A stretch of DNA of 6,001 nucleotides from Candidatus Pelagibacterales bacterium (GTDB taxonomy: Bacteria > Pseudomonadota > Alphaproteobacteria > TMED109), in the NCBI GenBank assembly GCA_002684605.1, contig NYVM01000027.1, forward strand, positions 22,777-28,777, in the 5' to 3' direction. The notes under the pieces were generated by a model that saw only the letters and a list, made by a program, of their open reading frames with translations, ran no database searches and was not told the DNA's origin. Positions 1 through 6,001 of the stretch are shown here, piece after piece. The translations under genes were made by a program, and so were the position numbers. Within the stretch, counting starts at the first letter, position 1. The number at the start of each line of letters is the position of its first letter.

Positions 1-759
1 AGGCATTCTAAGATTAGACTTATTAAAATTATTGTATGGCTTAAATATTCCTAACCTTCCTAACATTCCAAAATATATTGAAAAAATTTCAGCATGATTA
101 AACCAACGAACTCTTCCATATATTAACATACCGATAAAAGTAATTAATGAGTAGATAACTAAAAAAAAAGATAAATTTTTAGGTACTTCCCTACCAGGAA
201 AAACTATTGCAAACCAAAGAAATATTATTAATAAAAATATACCTAATAAACTTACTTCTTTTATGGAATGCCTTTTTACCCTTTTAATCCATTTAAATTT
301 GTATAAGTTTTTTATTATTGAAGAAAACAAGAAAAACCAAGGGTTTATTTTAGGCCATAGCCTTCCACTAATTATTGATAAATAGGCAAAACCAACCCAA
401 AACCATACCCAAATAAACACATTAATTATATTATTTAAAGATCCTTGGTTTCCATAATAACCTATATAAATTAGTGAATTTAATATAAGAAAACTAAAAA
501 CTCCTAAGTATTTATTATTATATTTATGTCTTTCAGAAATTTCTTTACTTGATTTAATATATTTATTTATAAAATATTTTGAAAGAAAAATAGTTACAAC
601 AATTATGAAAACAGAAGTAATAATATACATATATAATGGAATAGGTAATTCGTACCTTACATTCAGTCCATGAGAAAATCCGATTGAAGGAAAAAAAACA
701 ATAGATATAAATCTAAGTAATATATTACTTAGTAGGTAAAAATGGGATTTTTTTACCAT
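1..759 (-). CDS. Polytopic membrane protein, C-terminus cut by window edge; resembles a family sometimes labelled 'fenitrothion hydrolase'
   Basis: The minus strand is open for exactly 253 codons from an ATG at 759-757 to the window edge, with no stop. An in-frame TAA lies two codons upstream of that ATG, and the next in-frame ATG is codon 44, so 759 is the best start. There is no clear Shine-Dalgarno, which fits translational coupling to the gene it overlaps by 35 bp. Residues 12-28 form a signal-like hydrophobic stretch ending in S29-H30-G31. Further hydrophobic segments lie near 42-60, 86-102, 111-131, 169-187 and 196-214. From memory, the HG-x3-RYELPIPLY motif (30-43), the Trp-rich WVWFWVGFAY (117-126) with GRLWPKINPW after it (132-141), and the RVRWFNHAEIFSIYFGMLGR region (216-235) match a widespread membrane family that some databases call fenitrothion hydrolase. 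The native function is unknown, and I would not infer organophosphate degradation. Family assignment is moderate confidence; the coding call is firm. Confidence 0.8.
   Translation of the reverse strand, partial: MVKKSHFYLLSNILLRFISIVFFPSIGFSHGLNVRYELPIPLYMYIITSVFIIVVTIFLSKYFINKYIKSSKEISERHKYNNKYLGVFSFLILNSLIYIGYYGNQGSLNNIINVFIWVWFWVGFAYLSIISGRLWPKINPWFFLFSSIIKNLYKFKWIKRVKRHSIKEVSLLGIFLLIIFLWFAIVFPGREVPKNLSFFLVIYSLITFIGMLIYGRVRWFNHAEIFSIYFGMLGRLGIFKPYNNFNKSNLRMP
713..732. repeat. Perfect 20-bp palindrome at the coupled gene junction
   Basis: The arms CTAAGTAA and TTACTTAG flank a central TATA, giving a perfect palindrome. In RNA it could form an 8-bp, mostly A-U hairpin with a 4-nt loop. It sits inside the 35-bp overlap of the two leftmost genes and just beyond it. 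The TAA stop of the small upstream gene (727-725) lies in one arm, next to the loop. It may influence termination or re-initiation at the junction, or be chance in AT-rich DNA. Only the symmetry is observed. Confidence 0.45.
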
Positions 760-1048
760 CAGTTATATTTTTCTTAACTATAGTTTTGTTTTTGGTGCAT
801 CCAATTTTAATAAATAGTTCTACCTGGCCTAAACCATCTTCACCTTTGCAGAGATTTATTGGTAAATTTGACTTTGCATCAATTAAATCATCATGTAGAA
901 CTTTATTACATATTAAATCAGTAACTTTTACCTGAGAGTTCATCTCTGACAAATTAACTATAAAAACTTCTAATGTCTCTGAAGAATAGGCAGAGGATTG
1001 ACTATATAAAATAAAAACGAATAATATTTTTAAAATTATTTTTTTCAT
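725..1048 (-). CDS. Small exported protein of unknown function (107 aa)
   Basis: I do not recognise this protein. It begins with a classical Sec-type signal peptide: basic residues K2, K3 and K7, a hydrophobic core at about 8-15, and a plausible cleavage after S18-S19-A20. The mature part would be about 87 residues with three cysteines (C47, C67, C84), allowing one disulfide and one free thiol in the periplasm. There are no further membrane segments and no lipobox cysteine. The C-terminal half alternates hydrophobic and polar residues, suggesting beta structure (inference). An AGAAAG stretch about 6 nt upstream of the ATG could serve as a ribosome binding site. Its last 35 bp overlap the start of the downstream membrane-protein gene in another frame, so the two are probably co-translated and may act together at the inner membrane or periplasm. 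The gene lies 182 bp downstream of hisI and may have its own promoter. Confidence 0.7.
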   Translation of the reverse strand: MKKIILKILFVFILYSQSSAYSSETLEVFIVNLSEMNSQVKVTDLICNKVLHDDLIDAKSNLPINLCKGEDGLGQVELFIKIGCTKNKTIVKKNITDGKKIPFLPTK

Positions 1049-1152
1049 ATTTAACTTTCTAATAATGAACTACTAAAATAATAACATTTATTAAAATACA
1101 TTACTAACTATTAGTTATTTATGAAGCATTAGAAGATATAATTATTAAAAGC

Positions 1153-1171
1153 AAATACTGTATAAGTATTT
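1153..1171 (-). terminator. Weak hairpin downstream of hisI, possible terminator
   Basis: A 7-bp inverted repeat (AAATACT/AGTATTT) with a 5-nt loop lies about 60 nt past the hisI stop. Read on the minus strand it is followed by GCTTTTAATAAT, a poor T-tract. The stem has one G-C pair, so it is a weak candidate. No better terminator is visible in the 182-bp gap (1049-1230), which otherwise holds only AT-rich sequence. Confidence 0.2.
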
Positions 1172-1230
1172 ATGATTAATTACCTTAGAGAAAACTATTT
1201 TTGATATGCACAAATATTATATTTTAAGGT

Positions 1231-1713
1231 TTATAATTTAGTTGGGTTAGGCATGTCTTTATATACTTTTTCAGGATCGAAAGATTTTTTATCCTCAATA
1301 AATTTTAAGGGCTTGTTAATATTGCTCTCTCCTATAGATACTTCTCTATAAAAACAACTTCTGTATCCTACATGACAAGAAGCTTCTTTTCCACCTATAT
1401 CTGGGCCAGCTAATATTACTTCTATCACCACGCTATCTTGATCATCATCAATTAGCATTCTATTTAATTTTTGAACCATGCCAGAAGTTTCACCTTTTTT
1501 CCATATACTCTCTCTAGACCTTGACCAATAATGTGCATAGCCTGAGGATATCGTTAATTTTAAGGCTTCTTCATTCATGTAAGCAAACATTAAAACTTCT
1601 TTCGTTTCTGCATGAATCGTTATGCATGGAATTACACCTTTATCATCAAATTTAGGAGCTAAATCTACTCCTTCTTCAACTTGCTCTATAGAAATTCTTT
1701 TTTTAAAGTTCAT
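1231..1713 (-). CDS. hisI: Phosphoribosyl-AMP cyclohydrolase (HisI), 160 aa
   Basis: This enzyme opens the purine ring of phosphoribosyl-AMP to give ProFAR, the third step of histidine biosynthesis, in the cytoplasm. The family core is clear: the YWSRSRESIWKKGETSG block at residues 62-78, the metal-binding D-x-D-x-D at D89/D91/D93, and the CHVGYRSCFYR signature at 113-123, whose C113 and C120 are expected zinc ligands. There is no HisE (phosphoribosyl-ATP pyrophosphatase) domain, so this is the stand-alone form common in alphaproteobacteria rather than the HisIE fusion. About 35 residues follow the core, a C-terminal tail with no motif I recognise. The ATG at 1713 is chosen because the N-terminus matches family length; only a weak AGG lies about 13 nt upstream. 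No other his gene is in the window. It is divergent from folE, its common same-strand neighbour in some alphaproteobacteria (from memory). Confidence 0.96.
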   Translation of the reverse strand: MNFKKRISIEQVEEGVDLAPKFDDKGVIPCITIHAETKEVLMFAYMNEEALKLTISSGYAHYWSRSRESIWKKGETSGMVQKLNRMLIDDDQDSVVIEVILAGPDIGGKEASCHVGYRSCFYREVSIGESNINKPLKFIEDKKSFDPEKVYKDMPNPTKL

Positions 1714-1742
1714 TTATTGAAGCCTATATCATTAACATAACT

Positions 1743-1748
1743 ATTATA
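1743..1748 (-). promoter_or_regulatory. Possible -10 box for hisI
   Basis: The minus strand reads TATAAT at 1748-1743, about 30 nt upstream of the hisI ATG. No convincing -35 hexamer sits 16-18 bp further upstream; the best is T-rich sequence. In DNA this AT-rich a TATAAT match can arise by chance, so the call rests mainly on its position. Confidence 0.3.
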
Positions 1749-1796
1749 ATCATCTGATACTTACATAAAAATCACAAAAATTAAAAGAAATAATCT

Positions 1797-1825
1797 TTGA
1801 AAATTACTAATAGTGCGTATATATA
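1797..1825 (+). promoter_or_regulatory. Putative sigma70-type promoter for folE-maf-cysS-thrS
   Basis: TTGAAA (1797-1802) and TATATA (1820-1825) are separated by exactly 17 bp, close to the sigma70 consensus. Initiation near 1832 would give a leader of about 60 nt before the folE ATG. It is the best -35/-10 pair in the divergent region, and no comparable promoter is seen in the short gaps further down the block, so it may drive all four genes. An overlapping TATACT at 1822-1827 would need a 19-bp spacer. Confidence 0.45.
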
Positions 1826-1860
1826 CTATGATGACCATTTATTATACTATTATATAGTAT
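1822..1860. repeat. Repeated TATACTAT half-sites upstream of folE, possible operator
   Basis: TATACTAT occurs at 1822-1829 and again at 1843-1850, exactly 21 bp apart, or two helical turns. A 7-base inverted copy, ATAGTAT, lies at 1854-1860, so the second and third copies form an inverted repeat. The first copy overlaps the putative -10 box and the others fall in the early leader, where a repressor could act. The sequence is simple and AT-rich, so chance is a real alternative. Confidence 0.25.
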
Positions 1861-1892
1861 TATAAATAATTTGATTAAATTATGGAGCTAAA

Positions 1893-2492
1893 ATGACTAA
1901 GGATAAAACTATTAATAAATCTATTTCTAAACCCACCAGAAAAGAAGCGATGGATGCTGTAAGAACAATGATTGCATGGGCTGGTGACAATCCCGATAGA
2001 GAAGGTTTATTAGAAACACCTAAAAGAGTTATTAAGGCATATGAAGAATTTTTTGCAGGATATGATATGGACCCAGAAGAGATTTTAAATAAAACTTTTG
2101 AAGAAGTTGCTGGTTATGATGAAATGATAATTATTAAAGATATCCGCTTAGAGTCTCATTGTGAGCATCATATGGTTCCAATATTGGGTAAAGCTCACCT
2201 TGCGTATATTCCAAATAATCGTGTAGTAGGAATAAGCAAATTAGCTAGAGTTGTAGATGTATATGGAAAAAGATTACAAACTCAAGAAACTATGACAGCA
2301 CAAATAGCTGAAAGTATTGATAAAGTCCTTCAACCAAAAGGAGTAGGAGTAGTGATTGATGCGGGACATCAATGTATGACTACTAGAGGAATTCATAAAA
2401 CAAATGCAACTACTATTACTAGCCAAATGCTAGGCGTATTCAGAAGTGATTACAGAACTAGGTCTGAATTCATGAATTTAATAAATAATTAA
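1893..2492 (+). CDS. folE: GTP cyclohydrolase I (FolE), 199 aa
   Basis: FolE converts GTP to 7,8-dihydroneopterin triphosphate and formate, the entry step to tetrahydrofolate and, in many bacteria, to queuosine. It acts as a cytoplasmic homodecamer. The zinc ligands are all present: C90 and H93 in SHCEHHMVP and C161 in GHQCMTTRG, matching C110, H113 and C181 of the E. coli enzyme. H92 and H159 match its catalytic H112 and H179. The region GISKLARVVDVYGKRLQTQE (113-132) is also typical of the family. The length is slightly short of the E. coli protein (222 aa), with the difference at the variable N-terminus. The ATG is well supported by GGAG at 1884-1887, 5 nt upstream. It is the first gene of the plus-strand block; maf begins 32 bp after its stop. 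Confidence 0.97.
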   Translation: MTKDKTINKSISKPTRKEAMDAVRTMIAWAGDNPDREGLLETPKRVIKAYEEFFAGYDMDPEEILNKTFEEVAGYDEMIIIKDIRLESHCEHHMVPILGKAHLAYIPNNRVVGISKLARVVDVYGKRLQTQETMTAQIAESIDKVLQPKGVGVVIDAGHQCMTTRGIHKTNATTITSQMLGVFRSDYRTRSEFMNLINN

Positions 2493-2524
2493 TTTCTTAA
2501 TTATTTAAAAATGTGGAATATATT

Positions 2525-3142
2525 ATGGGAATAATATCTATAAAACCAACAGTTCCCATAATTTTAGCCTCTGCTTCTAAAATAAGATCGGAAATTTTAA
2601 AAAATACAGGCCTGCTTTTTTCTGTAAAAATATCTGATGTAAATGAAGACGAGTTAAAAAAAAAATTACTAAATAAAAGTATCCAAGAAGAAGCAAAAAT
2701 CCTTGCATGTGAAAAAGCCTCTAATATAAGTCAAAAAAACCCTAATGAATATATAATTGGCGCAGATCAAATATGCAGCCTAAATAATAAAATATATAGT
2801 AAACCAATAACAATGGATAATGCAATCCAGCAACTTAGTGATCTATCTGGTAAAACTCATAAACAAACAAGTGCTATATGCCTATATTATAAAAATGAAT
2901 TAGTTTGGTCTTATGTAGATGAAGCACTATTAACAATGCACGAACTTAATAGCACTGAAATAACTAGATATTTAGAATTAGACAAACCTTTAAATAGCTG
3001 TGGTTCTTATAAGTATGAGTCATTAGGATGTCATTTATTTTCTGAGGTAACTGGACAATCAGAAACTATTCAAGGGTTTCCAATTATTCCCTTACTAACA
3101 CAATTAAGAAAAAATAAATTATATTCATTAATTAAAAAATAA
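2525..3142 (+). CDS. maf: Maf-family nucleotide pyrophosphatase, 205 aa
   Basis: Maf/HAM1-fold enzymes hydrolyse non-canonical or modified nucleoside triphosphates to monophosphates and so keep the nucleotide pool clean; some were first described as septum-formation inhibitors. Visible motifs are the N-terminal nucleotide-binding ILASASKIRSEIL (13-25), GADQ with the expected catalytic acid D81, SKP (92-94), LSGKTHKQTS (107-116), and GSYKYESLGCHLF (160-172) followed by the QGFPIIPLLTQLR type ending. The ending resembles the alphaproteobacterial Maf usually found next to aroE. Substrate preference (UTP/dTTP type or m7GTP type) cannot be read with confidence. I chose ATG 2525 over the in-frame GTG at 2513 because TGGA at 2514-2517 then lies 7 nt upstream as ribosome binding site. 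A run of ten A residues at 2656-2665 encodes three lysines. The next gene, cysS, starts 47 bp downstream. Confidence 0.93.
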   Translation: MGIISIKPTVPIILASASKIRSEILKNTGLLFSVKISDVNEDELKKKLLNKSIQEEAKILACEKASNISQKNPNEYIIGADQICSLNNKIYSKPITMDNAIQQLSDLSGKTHKQTSAICLYYKNELVWSYVDEALLTMHELNSTEITRYLELDKPLNSCGSYKYESLGCHLFSEVTGQSETIQGFPIIPLLTQLRKNKLYSLIKK

Positions 3143-3146
3143 AATA

Positions 3147-3162
3147 GTATAAAATATTATAC
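3147..3162. repeat. Small AT-rich inverted repeat between maf and cysS
   Basis: GTATAA and TTATAC flank a 4-nt AATA loop. The stem is only 6 bp with one G-C pair at each end considered together, and no U-tract follows, so it is unlikely to be a strong terminator. It may be chance or a weak RNA structure just upstream of the cysS ribosome binding site. Confidence 0.2.
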
Positions 3163-3171
3163 ATATTGTTA

Positions 3172-3178
3172 AGAGGTG
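3172..3178 (+). promoter_or_regulatory. Ribosome binding site that sets the cysS start
   Basis: AGAGGTG is the strongest Shine-Dalgarno-like sequence near the 5' end of cysS and lies 11 nt before the ATG at 3190. The alternative in-frame TTG at 3166 would place this sequence inside the coding region and would leave that start without a ribosome binding site. The spacing to 3190 is slightly long but workable. Confidence 0.6.
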
Positions 3179-3189
3179 TTTTTATTAAA

Positions 3190-4581
3190 ATGAGTGTGAT
3201 AAAACTACATAATTCATTAGGAAATAAAAAAGAGTTATTTATTCCAATTGATCAAGAACATATAAGAATTTATGCCTGCGGCCCAACTGTATATAACTAT
3301 GCTCATATAGGTAATGCTAGAATGGCGGTTGTTTGTGATTTGTTAGTCAGGTTCATGAAACATACGTATCCAAAAGTAACTTATGTTTCTAATATAACAG
3401 ATATAGATGATAAAATTATTAAGGCCTCATTAGAATCTAATGTTCCCATAAAGGATCTAACTGGCAAGTATGAAAAAATTTATAATGATAACATGTTAGA
3501 ACTGGGTGTATTAAAACCCGATATTCAACCTAGAGCAACAGAACATATTAAAGAAATGATTGCCTTGATAAAAGAACTCATAATAAAAAAAAATGCGTAT
3601 GTTGCAGATAACCATGTATTGTTTGATGTAACAACATATGCAAATTATGGATTATTATCTGGAAGAAACAAAGAAGATCAAATAGCTGGTAGCAGAGTCG
3701 AAGTTGCTGGTTATAAAAAAAATGCTAATGACTTTGTGCTATGGAAACCAAGTACTGAACAACAACCAGGATGGGATTCTCCATGGGGAATAGGAAGACC
3801 AGGCTGGCATATTGAATGTTCTGCAATGGCAGAAAAAACCTTAAGCTTACCATTTGATATTCATGGAGGAGGTTTGGATCTAACTTTCCCGCATCATGAA
3901 AACGAAATAGCACAAAGTTGTGCTGCTCATGATTTTAAAAACCCACAAGAATATGCAAAGTATTGGATTCACAATGGTTTTGTTACTATGGATGGTGAGA
4001 AAATGTCTAAATCACTAGGAAACATATTCCTAGTAAATGATTTATTAGAACAATATCCAGGAGAAACTTTGAGACTTTCTCTACTTTCATCCCACTACAA
4101 GCAACCGCTTAATTGGAATACAGACATTATAGAACAAGCCCAAAAAAACCTTGATCGACTTTATAGGGTATTAAAAGATAATATTAAAATTGTTATAGAC
4201 AAGCAAGCTAAGCCTTCAGAAGAAGTAACAAAAGCATTATCTGATGACCTAAATTCTTCCTTAGCAATATATGAAATAAATTCCCTAGCTGACAACTTAT
4301 CAAAATGTAAACTAGAAGAAAAAAGTTTTTTTAAAGGACAATTACTTGCGTCTGGAAACATACTAGGTATTTTACAAGATTGTCCTAATAAATGGCTTAA
4401 GTACGGAACAACTAATAATAATTTAGATAGTAATTTAATTGAAGAATTGCTAAATAAAAGAAAAGAAGCAAGAGATAATAAAAATTTTATTGAAGCAGAT
4501 AAAATTAGAGATAAGCTAAAAAAGATGGGTATTGAAATAGAAGATACTTCTGATGGAACAATATGGCGCAGCCAAAATTAA
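3190..4581 (+). CDS. cysS: Cysteinyl-tRNA synthetase (CysRS), 463 aa
   Basis: This class I synthetase charges tRNA-Cys with cysteine in the cytoplasm. The N-terminal catalytic part carries YACGPTVYNYAHIGNAR (28-44), which contains the HIGH-type motif H39-I-G-N, and GRPGWHIECSAM. The zinc site that selects cysteine is intact: C30, C210, H235 and E239, equivalent to C28, C209, H234 and E238 of the E. coli enzyme. The second class I signature is KMSKS at 271-275. The C-terminal part is the helical domain, ending in the family's usual RKEARDNKNFIEADKIRDKL-type helix and a GTIWR-like end. Length is normal (E. coli 461). I start at ATG 3190, giving MSVIKLHNS, a typical CysRS beginning, rather than an in-frame TTG eight codons upstream. 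It lies 47 bp after maf and 20 bp before thrS, so co-transcription is likely. Confidence 0.97.
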   Translation: MSVIKLHNSLGNKKELFIPIDQEHIRIYACGPTVYNYAHIGNARMAVVCDLLVRFMKHTYPKVTYVSNITDIDDKIIKASLESNVPIKDLTGKYEKIYNDNMLELGVLKPDIQPRATEHIKEMIALIKELIIKKNAYVADNHVLFDVTTYANYGLLSGRNKEDQIAGSRVEVAGYKKNANDFVLWKPSTEQQPGWDSPWGIGRPGWHIECSAMAEKTLSLPFDIHGGGLDLTFPHHENEIAQSCAAHDFKNPQEYAKYWIHNGFVTMDGEKMSKSLGNIFLVNDLLEQYPGETLRLSLLSSHYKQPLNWNTDIIEQAQKNLDRLYRVLKDNIKIVIDKQAKPSEEVTKALSDDLNSSLAIYEINSLADNLSKCKLEEKSFFKGQLLASGNILGILQDCPNKWLKYGTTNNNLDSNLIEELLNKRKEARDNKNFIEADKIRDKLKKMGIEIEDTSDGTIWRSQN

Positions 4582-4601
4582 TTTAATTAAAGATGAGAAA
4601 A

Positions 4602-6001
4602 ATGAATAATATAAATGATGCAATTACAATAACTTTTCCTGACGGAAAAACAAAAGAATATGATAAAGGAATAACAGGCTATGAAATTGCAGAAAGTATT
4701 GCAAAATCTTTAGCTAAAATAGCTATTGCTATTTCCGTAGATAATATTCAAAAAGATTTAAGCGATAGTATAAATTCTGACTCATCGATTTCAATAATTA
4801 CTTTAGAGAACGAAGAAGGCCTGGAGATTATGAGGCATACTCTTGCTGCACAAGTTTTAGCTAAAGCTATTAAAAATTTATATCCTCTAGCTAAATTAGC
4901 TATAGGACCAACTATAGATAATGGATTTTACTATGATGTCTCTTTTGAAAAACAAATTTCATCGGAGGATTTACCTAAAATTGAAAAAGAAATGAATAAA
5001 ATCATAAAAAATGGCTCGGCTATCAATAAAACTATTCATTCGAAAGAAGATGCTATTAAATTGTTTAACGAAAGAAACGAAACATATAAAGTAGATATAA
5101 TTAATAAATCTGAACAAGATGATAATTTTCAAATATACACTCAAGGAGAATCTGGTTTTATAGATTTATGTTATGGGCCTCACTTACCTAATTTGAAACA
5201 TATAGGTGCTTTTAAACTAACCAAACTAGCTGGCGCATATTGGAAGGGAGACTCTAATAATGAGATGCTTCAAAGAATTTATGGAACAGCTTGGAAAAAT
5301 AAAGATGACCTAGATCAACATTTAGAAATGCTTAAGGAAGCAGAAAAACGTGATCATAGAAAACTTGGACGTGAAATGGATCTTTTCCATTTCCAAGAGG
5401 AGTCCCCAGGTTCTGTTTTTTGGCATACAAAAGGTTGGCAACTTTTTCAAACTCTTATTAATTATATGAAAAAAAGACAAGAAGCAGCTAACTATTTAGA
5501 AATCAATACGCCTGATATTATGGATAGGTCTCTTTGGGAAAAATCTGGCCATTGGGAGAAATTTGGTGATAGCATGTTCACTACTGCAGAAAAAGAAGAC
5601 AGAATATATGCTCTGAAACCGATGAGTTGCCCAGGTGCTGTACAAGTTTATAAACAAGGCATAAAAAGTTATAGAGATTTACCTCTAAGACTTGCTGAAT
5701 TTGGCAAAGTACATAGATATGAACCATCTGGTGCATTACATGGATTGATGAGAGTAAGAGGATTTACGCAGGACGACGCACATATATTTTGTACAGAAGA
5801 CCAAATAACTGAAGAGTGCATAACTGTTTGTAATTTAATATTAAGTATATACAAAGATTTTGGATTTGAAGATATTCATATAAAATTTTCTGACAGACCT
5901 GAAAAAAGAGTAGGAAGCGATGCTATTTGGGACAAATCTGAAGAGGCTCTTAAAATAGCAATTGAAGCAACAGGACTTTCCTATACTCATAATCCTGGAG
6001 A
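4602..6001 (+). CDS. thrS: Threonyl-tRNA synthetase (ThrRS), N-terminal 466 codons, cut by window edge
   Basis: This class II synthetase charges tRNA-Thr with threonine. It is open from 4602 to the edge; about 170 residues (rest of the catalytic domain and the anticodon-binding domain) should lie beyond. Domains in order: TGS (about 5-65, ITITFPDGKTKEY start), editing domain (about 70-230, with AIGPTIDNGFYYDV), then the catalytic core from about 245. In the core, MSCPG gives zinc ligand C343, motif 2 is HRYEPSGALHGLMRVRGFTQDDAH (371-394) with R372, and H394 is the second zinc ligand; the third His is off the edge. In the editing domain C190 and H194 (LCYGPH) are kept, but the usual HxxxH reads H79-TLAA-Q84. 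A second in-frame ATG at 4593 is possible; neither start has a strong ribosome binding site, though GATGAG (4592-4597) slightly favours 4602. The gap to cysS is 20 bp. Confidence 0.96.
   Translation, partial: MNNINDAITITFPDGKTKEYDKGITGYEIAESIAKSLAKIAIAISVDNIQKDLSDSINSDSSISIITLENEEGLEIMRHTLAAQVLAKAIKNLYPLAKLAIGPTIDNGFYYDVSFEKQISSEDLPKIEKEMNKIIKNGSAINKTIHSKEDAIKLFNERNETYKVDIINKSEQDDNFQIYTQGESGFIDLCYGPHLPNLKHIGAFKLTKLAGAYWKGDSNNEMLQRIYGTAWKNKDDLDQHLEMLKEAEKRDHRKLGREMDLFHFQEESPGSVFWHTKGWQLFQTLINYMKKRQEAANYLEINTPDIMDRSLWEKSGHWEKFGDSMFTTAEKEDRIYALKPMSCPGAVQVYKQGIKSYRDLPLRLAEFGKVHRYEPSGALHGLMRVRGFTQDDAHIFCTEDQITEECITVCNLILSIYKDFGFEDIHIKFSDRPEKRVGSDAIWDKSEEALKIAIEATGLSYTHNPG

Noticed and set aside
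1105..1117. Inverted repeat TAACTA-T-TAGTTA between hisI and the small exported gene
   Set aside because: Only a 4-bp A-U-rich stem could fold once a loop is allowed; it is expected by chance in this AT-rich gap.
1714..1892. Riboswitch or leader peptide in the hisI-folE intergenic region
   Set aside because: The proposed leaders are short (about 25 and 60 nt), lack stable G-C stems and hold no His-rich short reading frame, so nothing supports a riboswitch or attenuator.
2513..2524. GTG at 2513 as the maf start, adding four residues
   Set aside because: TGGA at 2514-2517 is better explained as the ribosome binding site for the ATG at 2525.
3166..3189. TTG at 3166 as the cysS start, adding eight residues
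   Set aside because: The added residues do not look like a CysRS N-terminus, and the only good ribosome binding site (3172-3178) would lie inside the coding sequence.
3725..3913. Open antisense stretch of 62 codons within cysS
   Set aside because: It lies opposite the strongly conserved catalytic part of cysS, including the GWHIECSAM and zinc-site codons, has no ribosome binding site evidence and resembles no protein.
4161..4361. Open antisense stretch of 66 codons within cysS
   Set aside because: It is opposite the CysRS helical domain and is explained by the codon pattern of the real gene.
5669..5854. Open antisense stretch of 61 codons within thrS
   Set aside because: It covers the ThrRS motif 2 region on the other strand; the sense frame carries invariant residues, so the antisense frame is incidental.

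Overview
The window comes from a low-G+C bacterium (about 30% G+C by eye). The shape of HisI and the Maf subtype point to an alphaproteobacterium, possibly one of the streamlined AT-rich marine lineages. That placement is inference; there is no rRNA or other taxonomic marker here.

The layout is two divergent blocks separated by a 179-bp promoter region (1714-1892). To the left, all on the minus strand, are hisI (histidine biosynthesis), then after a 182-bp gap a small exported protein of unknown function, then a polytopic membrane protein that runs off the left edge. The membrane gene starts inside the 3' end of the small gene (35-bp overlap), so those two look translationally coupled. To the right, all on the plus strand with gaps of only 20-47 bp, are folE (GTP cyclohydrolase I), a Maf-family nucleotide pyrophosphatase, cysS (cysteinyl-tRNA synthetase) and the first 466 codons of thrS (threonyl-tRNA synthetase), cut by the right edge. 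These four probably form one transcription unit starting from a sigma70-like promoter upstream of folE.

The right-hand block is housekeeping: pterin synthesis from GTP, nucleotide-pool cleaning and tRNA charging. Catalytic and metal-binding residues are present in FolE, HisI, Maf and CysS. The visible part of ThrRS has a normal catalytic core, but one histidine of its editing site appears to be replaced.

I see no mobile element, CRISPR array, tRNA, rRNA, toxin-antitoxin pair or obvious defence system. The least understood part is the left edge (1-1048): an uncharacterised secreted protein coupled to a membrane protein of a poorly understood family. I did not find a convincing new multi-gene system in this window.
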